A stretch of 64,000 nt of DNA from JAHFTW01 sp038046785 (GTDB lineage: Archaea > Thermoplasmatota > E2 > JACPAO01 > JAHFTW01), in the NCBI GenBank assembly GCA_038046785.1, contig JBBSVM010000004.1, positions 1-64,000 on the forward strand. Reading direction: 5' to 3'. How positions within the stretch are numbered: the stretch's first letter is position 1; the number at the start of each line of letters is the position of its first letter. The translations under genes and the position numbers were made by a program. This document shows, piece by piece, positions 16,303 to 24,671 of this stretch. The notes under the pieces are model-generated. The model did not search any database and was not told the DNA's origin. It saw nothing but the letters and a program-made list of their open reading frames with translations.

Positions 16303-17180
16303 GGCAGACTGCGCTCCTTGGGTGTGCCATCCGACCAGTCGTAGAGTCCTTTTCCGGACTTCTTTCCGACCTCGCCGCGCGCGACGAGCTTGCGCACGAT
16401 GGCGGGGGCGTCGAATTGCGGGCCAAGGGTTGTCTTGAGGTACTCGCTGATGCCGAGGCGGACGTCGAGGCCCACCAAGTCGGAGAGTTCGAGCGGCCCC
16501 ATCGGGTGGCCGTAGCCAAGTTTCATCGCGGTGTCGATGTCGCGTGCCGATGCGACGCCCTCTTCGAGCATCCGCATCGCCTCGTTGCCGAGGATGATGC
16601 CGAGGCGGCTCGTTGCGAAACCGGGTGAATCCTTGGCGACGATGGTGGTTTTTCCCATCCGGGCGCCAACCGAGCGTGCGGCGTCCAACGTTGCAGCGGA
16701 GGTTCCGTCGTGCCGCACCAGTTCGAGAAGCGTCATGATGGGAACGGGGTTGAAGAAATGCATTCCAACGACCGAGCCGGGCCGCTTCGTGGCGGCCGCG
16801 ATGGCGGCGATGTTGAGGCTGGAGGTGTTGGTGGCGAGGATGGCGTGCGCCGGTGCGGCGGCATCGAGGTCACGGAAGATGCGCTGTTTGAGGTCGAGGC
16901 TCTCCGGTACCGCTTCGATGACCAGGTCGGCGTCTGCCACGGCGGTTTTGAGGTCGGACGCGGCGATGAGGCGTGCCGACCACTCCAGTTTCTGCTGCGG
17001 CGTCGTCTTGCCTTTCGCGATGCCTTTGTCCCAGAACGCGTTGATGCCGGCCATGCCTTTGGCGAGCGCCTCCGGTTTAGCATCGACGAGGCGCGTGATG
17101 TAGCCCGCTTGCGTCGCGACCTGCGCGATGCCGGCTCCCATCGTGCCTGCGCCGATGACGGCGACCGTTTGGATGTCCAC
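16299..17180 (-). CDS. 3-hydroxyacyl-CoA dehydrogenase (PaaH/HBD type)
   Basis: 293 residues, normal for the short 3-hydroxybutyryl-CoA dehydrogenase type. The Rossmann NAD site is VIGAGTMGAGIAQ at the N-terminus. ATNTSSLNI, GMHFFNPVP (catalytic His) and the C-terminal domain DSPGF..R and GYGHPMGPLELSDLVGLD follow. It oxidises 3-hydroxyacyl-CoA to 3-ketoacyl-CoA. It is flanked by two crotonases, 22 bases after one and overlapping the other by four bases. Confidence 0.93.
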   Translation of the reverse strand: MDIQTVAVIGAGTMGAGIAQVATQAGYITRLVDAKPEALAKGMAGINAFWDKGIAKGKTTPQQKLEWSARLIAASDLKTAVADADLVIEAVPESLDLKQRIFRDLDAAAPAHAILATNTSSLNIAAIAAATKRPGSVVGMHFFNPVPIMTLLELVRHDGTSAATLDAARSVGARMGKTTIVAKDSPGFATSRLGIILGNEAMRMLEEGVASARDIDTAMKLGYGHPMGPLELSDLVGLDVRLGISEYLKTTLGPQFDAPAIVRKLVARGEVGKKSGKGLYDWSDGTPKERSLP

Positions 17181-17202
17181 GGGTCGCCAACCACGCAGCG
17201 GT

Positions 17203-18000
17203 TCAAGCCTTCTGCGAACGGAAGTCGGGCATGCGCCGGTCGAAGAAGGCGTCGCGCCCCTCGGCGTGCTCCTTGGTCAGGAATGCGGCAGCCTGGAGGT
17301 GCGCCTCGCGCTCCAGAGATTCGGGCAGGGTCGCATCGAGGTTGGCGTGGAGCGCCTGCTTTGCCAGCGCCATCGTCGCGGCGGGACCGTCTGCAAGGGC
17401 AGCGGCAAGTAGCGCCACGGTGCCGTCGAGCTGGATGCGTGGCACCGACTTGAGTGCGAGGCCCCACTCGACAGCGTCCTTGGCCGAGAAGGGTGCCGCA
17501 GTCCAGGCGAGATGTTTGGCGCGGGGAAGACCAAGCGTGCGCGGCAGGAGCCAAGTTCCCCCAGTGTCGGGGATGAGGCCGACGTGGCGGAAACTGAGAC
17601 TGAAGGTCGCTTCGTCGGCGACGACGGGGAGGTCGCATTGGAAGGCGAGAATGGCGCCAGCGCCGTAGGCGTTGCCCTGCACCTTCGCGATGACTGGTTT
17701 GGGGAGGTCATGCAGAAGTTGCGCCACGACGTTGAGGCCGTTGCGCAGCCGGTCGAGGGTCGCCTGCGCGTTGCCGGCAAAGGTGCGCATCACCTGGATG
17801 TCGCCGCCCGCCGAGAAGGAGTCGCCGTGGGCGCCAAGGACCACGACGCGGACGCGGGCGTCGTCGCGGGCGCGCTCGAGGTGGTGGCGCAGCAGCGTGA
17901 GGGCCTCAAGGTCGAGGGCGTTTTTCTTCTCCGGGCGCTCCAAGCTGATCCAGAGAATGCCGGCGTCGTCCAGGACGGCCTGGACGGGCAGTTTGTCCAC
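17203..18000 (-). CDS. Enoyl-CoA hydratase/isomerase, PaaG-like
   Basis: 265 residues from GTG 18000. The crotonase fold carries DSFSAGGDIQVM (oxyanion hole) and GNAYGAGAILAFQCDLPV. In the second catalytic region the sequence reads SFRHVGLIPDTGGTWLLPR, with Asp in place of one Glu, as in PaaG-type isomerases. It is the first gene of the operon, divergent from the helicase gene by 24 bases. It was assigned by pattern and neighbours, so the exact reaction is uncertain. Confidence 0.85.
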   Translation of the reverse strand: MDKLPVQAVLDDAGILWISLERPEKKNALDLEALTLLRHHLERARDDARVRVVVLGAHGDSFSAGGDIQVMRTFAGNAQATLDRLRNGLNVVAQLLHDLPKPVIAKVQGNAYGAGAILAFQCDLPVVADEATFSLSFRHVGLIPDTGGTWLLPRTLGLPRAKHLAWTAAPFSAKDAVEWGLALKSVPRIQLDGTVALLAAALADGPAATMALAKQALHANLDATLPESLEREAHLQAAAFLTKEHAEGRDAFFDRRMPDFRSQKA

Positions 18001-18024
18001 GCTCGGCGAGGCGGGTTGGCGTTG

Positions 18025-19932
18025 ATGGCCATGCCGGTGACCGGGCGCCTCAAATGGGCGCCCCTTGTCGCAGCGGCCGTGACGGCTTGCGGGTGCGGCG
18101 GAACCCGGTCCTCCGCCCGCTTTGGCCCCTACGTCGTGGAGGCCTGTTCGGCGTGCCATGTGCTGCGCGTCGACCCGGTCGTGGACCCGCGCGTCCCTTC
18201 GTTCCAAGAGCATGTGCAAGCGCTGCGGGAAGAAATCGGCGTCGAGGAAGAAGAGGGCGGCAAGGGCAAGGAGCTGCGCGTTGCCGTCGAGTCCGCGGCG
18301 AGCATCGCAGAGGGAGCAAAGCTACGCGTCCAGGCCGTTGGTGGCAAACCGGCGTGGCTCGTCAAAGGTTCGCGCGTCGAGGCGTATGAGCCGGACCGAC
18401 TCGCCCCCGAGGATGCGGTCGTCGCCATCGTCTCGCAGAAAGCGGGAACCGTTCTCGAACTTCTCGCCGAGCGCGTGGCGTGGCGCGACCTGCGGCCCGG
18501 GTTCCAGCTTCTGCTTCGTCCGCAGACCAACGCCACCATTCAACGCACGCTCCTGCAGGCGTTCCTCCTCGTCAAGCGGCGCTGGGGCGACGGCTACGCC
18601 ATGGTGGAGCGGCCGCTCGACCTGCCGCGCCTCAGCACCTCACCCATGGCCGGTCTCGACGAGGCGGGTTTACGCGAAGGCCAAGCGAAGGCTCTGCGCG
18701 CGGCCGCCAGCCTGAAAGAGGGAGGCATCGCCCTCATCCACGGTCCTCCCGGCACGGGCAAAACCACGGTCATCGCTCGCCTGATTGCCGCCGAGGTCAA
18801 ACGCGGCCGCCGCGTCCTGGTCGCAAGCCACACCCACGTCGCCATCGACAACGCGCTCCGGAAGGCGCTGAGCCATACGCCCGCCCTGGCCGCCCATGTG
18901 CTGCGTCTGGGGGACGGCGAACGGGTCGCGGCGGACATGCACGAGATGCGCAAGCGAGTTGGCGAGTTCCACCCCGACCCCGAAGACCCCGAGGCGCGCC
19001 CGCTTTTCACCTCCATCCAGGACAAGGCGGTGGTTGGCATGACGCTGGATGCCCTGGCATCTGCGCTGCTCTCAGCAGACCAGACGAATCAGGAGGTCAA
19101 GCTGTTCGACACCGTCATCGTGGACGAGGCGGGCATGAACGGATTCCCGAAAATTGCCCTCGCCGCCGCCGTCGCGAAGCGGCTGGTTCTGGTGGGCGAT
19201 CCGTTGCAGCTTCCGCCCATCGTGCGCGCCTGGAGCTTCCGCAACGACGAGAACTACAAGCGCAGCCACTTCGAGGTTCTCGCCATGATGCGGCCCGACC
19301 TCTCGGTGCTGCTCGATGAGCAGTTCCGGTGCTCTCCCGCCATCTACCAATGGAGCCAGGACGCAGTGTACGGGGGCAAAGTCCACTCCGCCGCGCCGCG
19401 CAAACTCCTGCCGGTCGCCAAACTCTTGGACCAGCCGATTCTGTCCCCTGTTGTTTGGGTAGACACAAGCAAGGTCGCGGGAAACCGGGCGGAGCAGGTG
19501 GGAAGCAGCCGCATCAACCCGACGCACACCACCCTCGCCCTCCAACTCATCCTGGAGATGATGAAGCAGAAAATGGCGCCCGAAGAGATCGGCTACATCA
19601 GCCCGTTTCGTGCCCAGGCGGAAGCGTTTCGCGACGCCGTCGAAGAGGGGAAGGCGAAGCTTGCCCCGCTCGCGAAGCTCACCGCGAGCACGGTGGACGC
19701 ATTCCAAGGAAACGAACGCCGCGCCATCCTGCTGGACCTAACGACGCTCGGCCCCGCCAAGCCGCACGAAGACCACCGTCGATTGAACGTCAGCTTGACG
19801 CGGGCGCAAGAGTTGCTGGTGATTCTCGGTCCGCGGCCGTTCGTCCGCTCGGCGCGCGAGAACCCATTCCTGTGGTCGCTGCAGAACTGGAAGGCGGCGC
19901 AGACGATCGTTCCGTCCACATCTACGAACTAA
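18025..19932 (+). CDS. DNA2/NAM7-like superfamily 1 helicase
   Basis: 635 residues from ATG 18025; ATG 18031 is also possible. A Cys-rich N-terminus (CGCGG then CSAC) looks like a small zinc site. A beta-rich region follows, then helicase motifs: GPPGTGKTT (Walker A), SHTHVAIDN (Ia), VIVDEAGM (II), LVGDPLQLPP (III), YISPFRAQ (V) and LNVSLTRAQELLVI (VI). This is the UPF1/DNA2-like branch. It separates two catabolic gene groups and has its own promoter space. The DNA or RNA substrate is unknown. Confidence 0.9.
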   Translation: MAMPVTGRLKWAPLVAAAVTACGCGGTRSSARFGPYVVEACSACHVLRVDPVVDPRVPSFQEHVQALREEIGVEEEEGGKGKELRVAVESAASIAEGAKLRVQAVGGKPAWLVKGSRVEAYEPDRLAPEDAVVAIVSQKAGTVLELLAERVAWRDLRPGFQLLLRPQTNATIQRTLLQAFLLVKRRWGDGYAMVERPLDLPRLSTSPMAGLDEAGLREGQAKALRAAASLKEGGIALIHGPPGTGKTTVIARLIAAEVKRGRRVLVASHTHVAIDNALRKALSHTPALAAHVLRLGDGERVAADMHEMRKRVGEFHPDPEDPEARPLFTSIQDKAVVGMTLDALASALLSADQTNQEVKLFDTVIVDEAGMNGFPKIALAAAVAKRLVLVGDPLQLPPIVRAWSFRNDENYKRSHFEVLAMMRPDLSVLLDEQFRCSPAIYQWSQDAVYGGKVHSAAPRKLLPVAKLLDQPILSPVVWVDTSKVAGNRAEQVGSSRINPTHTTLALQLILEMMKQKMAPEEIGYISPFRAQAEAFRDAVEEGKAKLAPLAKLTASTVDAFQGNERRAILLDLTTLGPAKPHEDHRRLNVSLTRAQELLVILGPRPFVRSARENPFLWSLQNWKAAQTIVPSTSTN

Positions 19933-19989
19933 CCGCAGATAGCGCAGATGACGCAGAAGTAAATCTGCGCAATCTGCGTCATCTGCGGT
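19931..19989. repeat. Short ATCTGCG palindromic element
   Basis: A 27-base left arm (19931-19957) and right arm (19963-19989) are inverted repeats with a few mismatches. They are built from CGCAGAT words in one orientation and ATCTGCG in the other. It lies between two convergent genes right after the helicase stop and could act as a bidirectional terminator. Confidence 0.85.
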
Positions 19990-20358
19990 TTAGGTCGTCG
20001 CGTCGTAGTGCGACACCGACTTGACAACCTTGCCCGCGCCGTCGAACGCAAACGTCTCCGCCGCGACTTCCCCCGTCATCCGTCGGTACACCAACAAGAC
20101 CGTCTCGACGCCGACGGCGACGTGCATCGGGTCGAAGCGAAGTGTCGGGTTGCGCTCAAGGGCGCGGCCGAAGTACGTGCGGACCGCGGCCTTGCCCTGA
20201 AGCGGTGCGCAAGCAGGGTCGTTGTTGTACCGGGCAATGAAAGGCGAGCTGTGCTGGATGGCGTCAGCGTAGTGCGCCATCATCGCGTCGAGGTCGTGCG
20301 CATTCCACGCCGCATACCACGACGCCGCAAACCGACGCGCGAAGGTCTCGTCGATCAC
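19990..20358 (-). CDS. SnoaL/NTF2-like protein
   Basis: 122 residues. The start YAAWNAHDLDAMMAHYADAIQHSSP is the classic SnoaL-like opening, and the C-terminus has the usual beta strands. The family includes isomerases, hydroxylases and binding proteins, and no specific function can be read. It overlaps the upstream gene by four bases (ATGA) and so belongs to the di-iron oxygenase operon. Confidence 0.78.
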   Translation of the reverse strand: MIDETFARRFAASWYAAWNAHDLDAMMAHYADAIQHSSPFIARYNNDPACAPLQGKAAVRTYFGRALERNPTLRFDPMHVAVGVETVLLVYRRMTGEVAAETFAFDGAGKVVKSVSHYDATT

Positions 20359-20900
20359 GGCTCATCTCCGTACGCCGCGAGCGCCCCTTGCACGATGCGG
20401 GTGAGGTAGACGTTGGTCTCGGGGACGCACCAGAATGGGATGCGCTCCTTCAGCTCCTCGATGGCACGGATGTAGAGGCCGTAGATGTCGCGGTCGCGCA
20501 CCAACGTGTAGGGAATGGAAAGCCCGAGCTTCTCGAGCCCCTTGCAGCTTGCCTTGTCGTAGATGGGGTAGGCGTGGTGGAAAAAATGCAGGTAGTGGCT
20601 CAGGACGGAGAGGTTCATGCCGGCGATGCTGCGCAGGTCGGCGATGGGGCCGATGTCGGGGTAGCGCAAGCGGTCGAGCAGGTCGATGGCGGAGCGCCGC
20701 GAACCAGGGTTCCACATCGGGTGCTTGAGCGCAAACCCCTCTTCGATGCGGTCCGTGGTGGACTCGGCGAGCGGGTGCTCGACATGGTAGAGGAGGAACT
20801 GGTACGGCTCGTGCACGCGCGCCTGCTCGCGGCCAAACAGTTCGGGGACGCGCTCGAAAAATGCCTGCAGTTTGGCTTCGTCGAAGCCGATGCCGTCCAT
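20355..20900 (-). CDS. Uncharacterised protein in the oxygenase operon
   Basis: 181 residues from ATG 20900, two bases after the oxygenase stop. It is helical, with a central HYLHFFHHAYPIYDKASCKGL segment and many aromatic residues. No similarity to PaaB, PaaC, PaaD or PaaE was seen, so it is not an obvious reductase or structural subunit. Tight packing on both sides suggests a function tied to the oxygenase or its substrate. Confidence 0.65.
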   Translation of the reverse strand: MDGIGFDEAKLQAFFERVPELFGREQARVHEPYQFLLYHVEHPLAESTTDRIEEGFALKHPMWNPGSRRSAIDLLDRLRYPDIGPIADLRSIAGMNLSVLSHYLHFFHHAYPIYDKASCKGLEKLGLSIPYTLVRDRDIYGLYIRAIEELKERIPFWCVPETNVYLTRIVQGALAAYGDEP

Positions 20901-20902
20901 TC

Positions 20903-22021
20903 TCAGGCAGCCTTCGCCGCAATCCACTCTTGCTTGAAGCACTCCGCCAGGACGGCGTCGTCTTCCTTCGTGGGAAGGACGGTGGCGAGGTAGTCGGCGT
21001 AGCTGCCCTTGCCTTTCCACGGTGCGCCCTCGACGGTCCACTCCTGGCCGACCGACTCGCCGATGGCGCGGTGGAAGCGTGCGTCGGGGACGACGAGTTT
21101 CTGCGGGCCGGAAACCGACTTGTTGATGATCTCAACCTCGCGCACAATCTCTTGCCGGTACAGGTCGCGGTTGTAGGCGTTCAGCATCCGCTTGTCGGTG
21201 ACGGGCGCCGTGTTGGTGTCCTCGTCATAGCGCCCTTTGATGCCCCAGACGTAGGCCCATTCGCTTGAGGTGCTGCCGTCCTTGCCGAACAGGTCGAATG
21301 CGGTGGGAATCCAGCGGTTGAAGGCGCGCTGGAGAAGGGGGATGGGCACAACGCCCTGCTTGACGATGCGGCGCAGCCCGTTCGAGCCGGTGCCGAGGTG
21401 AAACGACTCTTCCTTCAGCATCGGTCCCATGCTGGCAGCGAGCGGTTTGAAGGCGCTGTGGCTGAGCATCTTGAGTTGGTACTTGCCGTCGCGGTCGACG
21501 AACTGCGTGAAGACGAAGAAGTCCAGCCAGTTCTTGGTCGGCTCATTGAAGGAGCCGAGCAGGCGGTTGCCGTCGTTGGCGTTGCGCTCCAGGAGTTTCT
21601 TTGCTTCGATGGCGCCCTCCTTGCCAAAGTGCGTCATGAGCAGGTGGCACATCTGCCAGCCGTGGCGCTGCTCCTCCGCCATGATGCGCAGAGCCGACTT
21701 GCGGTCGTACTCGGTCGGCGCGGAGGCGAGGAGGTGGCGCTGCTGTTCGACGCTTGCGAACTCGGTGTCGCCCTGCACCGTGATGAGGTGAAGCAGCGCG
21801 TCGCGGATGTTCTGGTGCGGAATCTGCAGGGGGCGCTCCCACTTCGGCTTGCCCGCGTAGTCGCCGAATTCAATGTTCGGCTTGACGTTCTCGAAATCGT
21901 ACTTCGCCTCGAACGTGTAGTCGCCAAGCCACGCCGTGTCGAACCCGACTTTCTTCTGCCAGTCGCCAAACTGCCCGACCCAGTCGTCGAAGGTGCTCGG
22001 GAGGCTCGCAGTCACTGCCAC
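20903..22021 (-). CDS. PaaA/BoxB-like di-iron ring-epoxidising oxygenase subunit
   Basis: 372 residues from GTG 22021; GTG 22015 is the alternative. Ferritin-like metal ligands are visible in AEEQRHGWQMCHLL and KEESFHLGTG, the two ExxH motifs of the carboxylate-bridged di-iron site. The EEQRHGWQM form is close to BoxB (benzoyl-CoA epoxidase), while the length (BoxB is about 470) is nearer PaaA (about 310-330). The substrate is therefore probably an aromatic acyl-CoA. No reductase is encoded nearby. A CATATCGG box at 22043-22050 on the minus strand supports a leaderless start. Confidence 0.8.
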   Translation of the reverse strand: MAVTASLPSTFDDWVGQFGDWQKKVGFDTAWLGDYTFEAKYDFENVKPNIEFGDYAGKPKWERPLQIPHQNIRDALLHLITVQGDTEFASVEQQRHLLASAPTEYDRKSALRIMAEEQRHGWQMCHLLMTHFGKEGAIEAKKLLERNANDGNRLLGSFNEPTKNWLDFFVFTQFVDRDGKYQLKMLSHSAFKPLAASMGPMLKEESFHLGTGSNGLRRIVKQGVVPIPLLQRAFNRWIPTAFDLFGKDGSTSSEWAYVWGIKGRYDEDTNTAPVTDKRMLNAYNRDLYRQEIVREVEIINKSVSGPQKLVVPDARFHRAIGESVGQEWTVEGAPWKGKGSYADYLATVLPTKEDDAVLAECFKQEWIAAKAA

Positions 22022-22066
22022 AGCCCTGCGTTAGGGTTGCGCCGATATGAGCGGTGCGGTGGCCGG

Positions 22067-23029
22067 CTACCGGCGGGCGGCCCACATCGCCCAGATCAAA
22101 GCGCCAGCAGTGATGGCGAGGATGATGAGGCTCACGGCAAAGAAGTTCCAATCTTTGGGCAAGCCGGCGAACTCCGTCATTCCGCCGAGGCTGGCCAGGA
22201 GGCCGGTGAACATGAAGACAATCGTGACCGCCGTGAGGCGTTTGACGGTGACGTTGGTCTGGTTGGCGAGCGTTGCGTTGTAGGTCTCCTGCGCCAGGAC
22301 AGCCACCTCCTTGACGTGCTCGAGCCGTTCGCCAAGGCGCGTTGTGTGGTCGGCGACGTCGCGCAGGTAGATGCAGGTCTCCTCGCGGATGTTGGGGTGC
22401 TCGCCCTTTTCGAGGCCCACCATCGCCTCGCGCATCGGGAAGATGGTCTTGCGCACCTGGCTCACGATGTGCTTGAAGCCCTGGATGGCGGCGAGCTCCT
22501 TCGCCTCCGCCCCCTCGATGACCCCCTCTTCGATGTCCTCGATGCGCTCCTCGAGGTCGTCCATGATGGGGAAGTAGGCGTCCACAATCGAGTCGAGGAC
22601 TTGGTAGAAGACATGGTCAATCGAGGCGGATTTCGAGCTCGCCTTCGTCGCCATGAGCCGCTTTTCGACGGCGTCCAACTCGACGACCGGGTCGGTGCAG
22701 GCGGTGATGAGAAAATCGGGGCCGAGGAAGAGGCCGACGGTGAGCCAGGAGAGCTCGTCCTTGGCGGGGTCCCAGCGCGGTGCGCGAGCGACCACGAAGG
22801 TGAGGTCGTCGTAGTCCTCCACTTTGGGGCGCTGCCGGTGGTTGCGCACATCCTCGATGGCGAGCGGGTGGAGGTTGAAGACGGCGCCCAGGGCCTCCAA
22901 TTTGTCCTGCGCGATGCCTTCGAGGCGAATCCAGACATGCGTCGGCCCGTAGGCGAGGTCGCGAGCGGCGCCGGGCGACAGCGAGTCCGCCGTGCACCAG
23001 GCCCCTTTGGCGAACTGCAGCACCCGCAT
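22067..23029 (-). CDS. corA: CorA-family divalent cation transporter with altered GMN
   Basis: 320 residues from ATG 23029. It has a long cytoplasmic N-terminal domain and helical stalk, then two C-terminal membrane helices and a basic tail, as in pentameric CorA channels. The GMN motif at the end of the first membrane helix reads GMT (SLGGMTEFAGLP). GMN sets selectivity, so Mg, Co, Ni or Zn transport cannot be inferred. A GATATGG box at 23051-23057 supports the chosen start. Confidence 0.85.
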   Translation of the reverse strand: MRVLQFAKGAWCTADSLSPGAARDLAYGPTHVWIRLEGIAQDKLEALGAVFNLHPLAIEDVRNHRQRPKVEDYDDLTFVVARAPRWDPAKDELSWLTVGLFLGPDFLITACTDPVVELDAVEKRLMATKASSKSASIDHVFYQVLDSIVDAYFPIMDDLEERIEDIEEGVIEGAEAKELAAIQGFKHIVSQVRKTIFPMREAMVGLEKGEHPNIREETCIYLRDVADHTTRLGERLEHVKEVAVLAQETYNATLANQTNVTVKRLTAVTIVFMFTGLLASLGGMTEFAGLPKDWNFFAVSLIILAITAGALIWAMWAARR

Positions 23030-23050
23030 GGCCCCGGGCAGCCACCGGTG

Positions 23051-23057
23051 CCATATC
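23051..23057 (-). promoter_or_regulatory. TATA box for corA
   Basis: GATATGG on the minus strand, 22-28 bases upstream of ATG 23029. Confidence 0.55.
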
Positions 23058-23145
23058 AGCCTGTCCAACGAAGCCAGCGCGGCGGCGATTTGGCAGGCGC
23101 CGGGGCCTCGCAATCCTCATAGGGTCGGGCGCCTCAAACTGCGCC

Positions 23146-24366
23146 ATGGGCGAGCCTGTGCGCAACCTCGGCATCCGCGGCATCGACCACGTCGAGTTCG
23201 TCGTGCGCGACCTCGCCCGTTCGGAGCGCTTCTACGGCGAGAAGATGGATTTCTCCGTCGCCGCCCGCTCGGGCGCCAAACTGGAAGGGGAAACTGGGGA
23301 ACGTTCGGTCGTGTTCGACGCCGCCCGGGTGCGCGTCCAGTGCACGGCCCCCCTCGATGCCTCAAGCCCCGCTGGCAAATTCCTGCGCGCCCACCCGGAC
23401 GGCATCCGCAGCCTGACCTTCCGCGTCGCCTCCGTCGAGCACGCCTGGAAGACGCTCGAATCGCGCGGCGCCAATTTCCTCGGCGAAGTCGAAGGCAAGC
23501 CAGGCTACCGCAGCTTCGGCATCGGAAGCCCACTGGGCGACGTCGCGTACCGTTTTCTCGAGAAGGAAGGCCCGTGGATGGCCGAGGACGCCACCGGTAA
23601 CCGCACGCAGGGCGCCGTGGACCCGCGGCTCACCCCCATCGTCCCGACCGGCCCGCAGGCGACGGGGCACAATCGCCACCAGTTCACCCACATGGACCAC
23701 GTCACCAGCAACACGCGGGAGATGCGCAGCCTGACGAACTGGTACAAGGACGTCCTGGGGTTCGAGCACTTCTGGGACATCCGCTTCCACACCCGCGACG
23801 CGAAGCCGGACATGGCGGGCGGCTCCGGCCTGCAGTCCATCGTGATGTGGGACCCGACCTGCAACGTCAAGTTCGCCACCAACGAGCCGTTGCGCCCGAA
23901 CTACTATGCGAGCCAGATTGCGAAGTATGTCGAGGACAACCGCGGCCCCGGCGTGCAGCACATCGCGTTCAGCACGCGTGCCATCATGGATGTCCTGCCG
24001 CAGATGAATCAGGCCGGCCTCAAGTTCCTCGACACCCCCGACGCCTACTACGAGATGCTCCCCCAGCGTCTTGCCGAGCGCGCCGTGAACAATCTCAAGG
24101 AGGAGATTGCGGAGCTCAAGAAGCGCAAAATCCTCGTCGACGGCCGCGACAGCCGCTACCTGCTCCAGATCTTCATGCAGGAGGCGGCCGTCCTCTACAA
24201 CGAGGCCGCCGCGGGACCATTCTTCTACGAGGTCATCCAGCGCAAAGGCGACCAAGGCTTCGGCGAGGGCAACTTCCGCGCCCTGTTCGAGTCCATCGAG
24301 AGGCACCAGAACGGCGACAAGCCGACTGGCAAGCGGACGGTTGAGAACCCGTACCTGATGGATTAG
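23146..24366 (+). CDS. hpd: 4-hydroxyphenylpyruvate dioxygenase
   Basis: 406 residues, two vicinal-oxygen-chelate halves. It converts 4-hydroxyphenylpyruvate from Tyr to homogentisate. Iron ligands are H185 (THMDH), H272 (GVQHIAF) and E362 (FFYEVIQR), and the C-terminal gate GFGEGNFRALFESIER is intact. It is followed on the same strand by fumarylacetoacetase-like, isochorismatase-like and homogentisate dioxygenase genes, giving a Tyr degradation cluster. It starts 117 bases from the divergent corA start. Confidence 0.95.
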   Translation: MGEPVRNLGIRGIDHVEFVVRDLARSERFYGEKMDFSVAARSGAKLEGETGERSVVFDAARVRVQCTAPLDASSPAGKFLRAHPDGIRSLTFRVASVEHAWKTLESRGANFLGEVEGKPGYRSFGIGSPLGDVAYRFLEKEGPWMAEDATGNRTQGAVDPRLTPIVPTGPQATGHNRHQFTHMDHVTSNTREMRSLTNWYKDVLGFEHFWDIRFHTRDAKPDMAGGSGLQSIVMWDPTCNVKFATNEPLRPNYYASQIAKYVEDNRGPGVQHIAFSTRAIMDVLPQMNQAGLKFLDTPDAYYEMLPQRLAERAVNNLKEEIAELKKRKILVDGRDSRYLLQIFMQEAAVLYNEAAAGPFFYEVIQRKGDQGFGEGNFRALFESIERHQNGDKPTGKRTVENPYLMD

Positions 24367-24596
24367 GTCGGGGAGTCAGCGTCTGGTTTTCGCCAGTGGA
24401 GGATGGCTGCCGCGACAGCGAGCACCGCGGCCAACCCAAACAGCGTGAGCATGGTGATGGCGAGCATGCTGGCGAAGTAGATGTCCGAGCCGAAATGAAG
24501 CGGGCTGTTTCCTTCGGTGAGAGCCATGAGGACAATCCCAACACCGAAGCAGATTCCTGAACTCCACGCAAGAGCCACGACCCTTCGTTCTGTCAC
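24363..24596 (-). CDS. Small two-helix membrane protein, unknown
   Basis: 77 residues from GTG 24596; GTG 24602 is the alternative. Two hydrophobic segments, an N-terminal ERRV basic patch and a hydrophilic end. It overlaps the HPPD stop by four bases on the opposite strand. A CTTTAAGA box at 24619-24626 fits a leaderless start here better than for the plus-strand hydrolase. No family. Confidence 0.5.
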   Translation of the reverse strand: MTERRVVALAWSSGICFGVGIVLMALTEGNSPLHFGSDIYFASMLAITMLTLFGLAAVLAVAAAILHWRKPDADSPT

Positions 24597-24671
24597 AGCC
24601 ACGCACGGGAGTTTCGGCTCTTAAAGTCCATGCGCCGCCCAGTCTTCTTCAACTGGGATGGGCTCACCAGC

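Noticed and set aside
17512..18024. Upstream extension of the helicase frame
   Set aside because: It overlaps the PaaG-like gene on the other strand and has no similarity; two ATGs at 18025 and 18031 give a sensible start.
24619..24626. TATA box for the fumarylacetoacetase-family gene at ATG 24630
   Set aside because: It is only 4-11 bases from that ATG; it fits the minus-strand membrane protein or a downstream GTG better.
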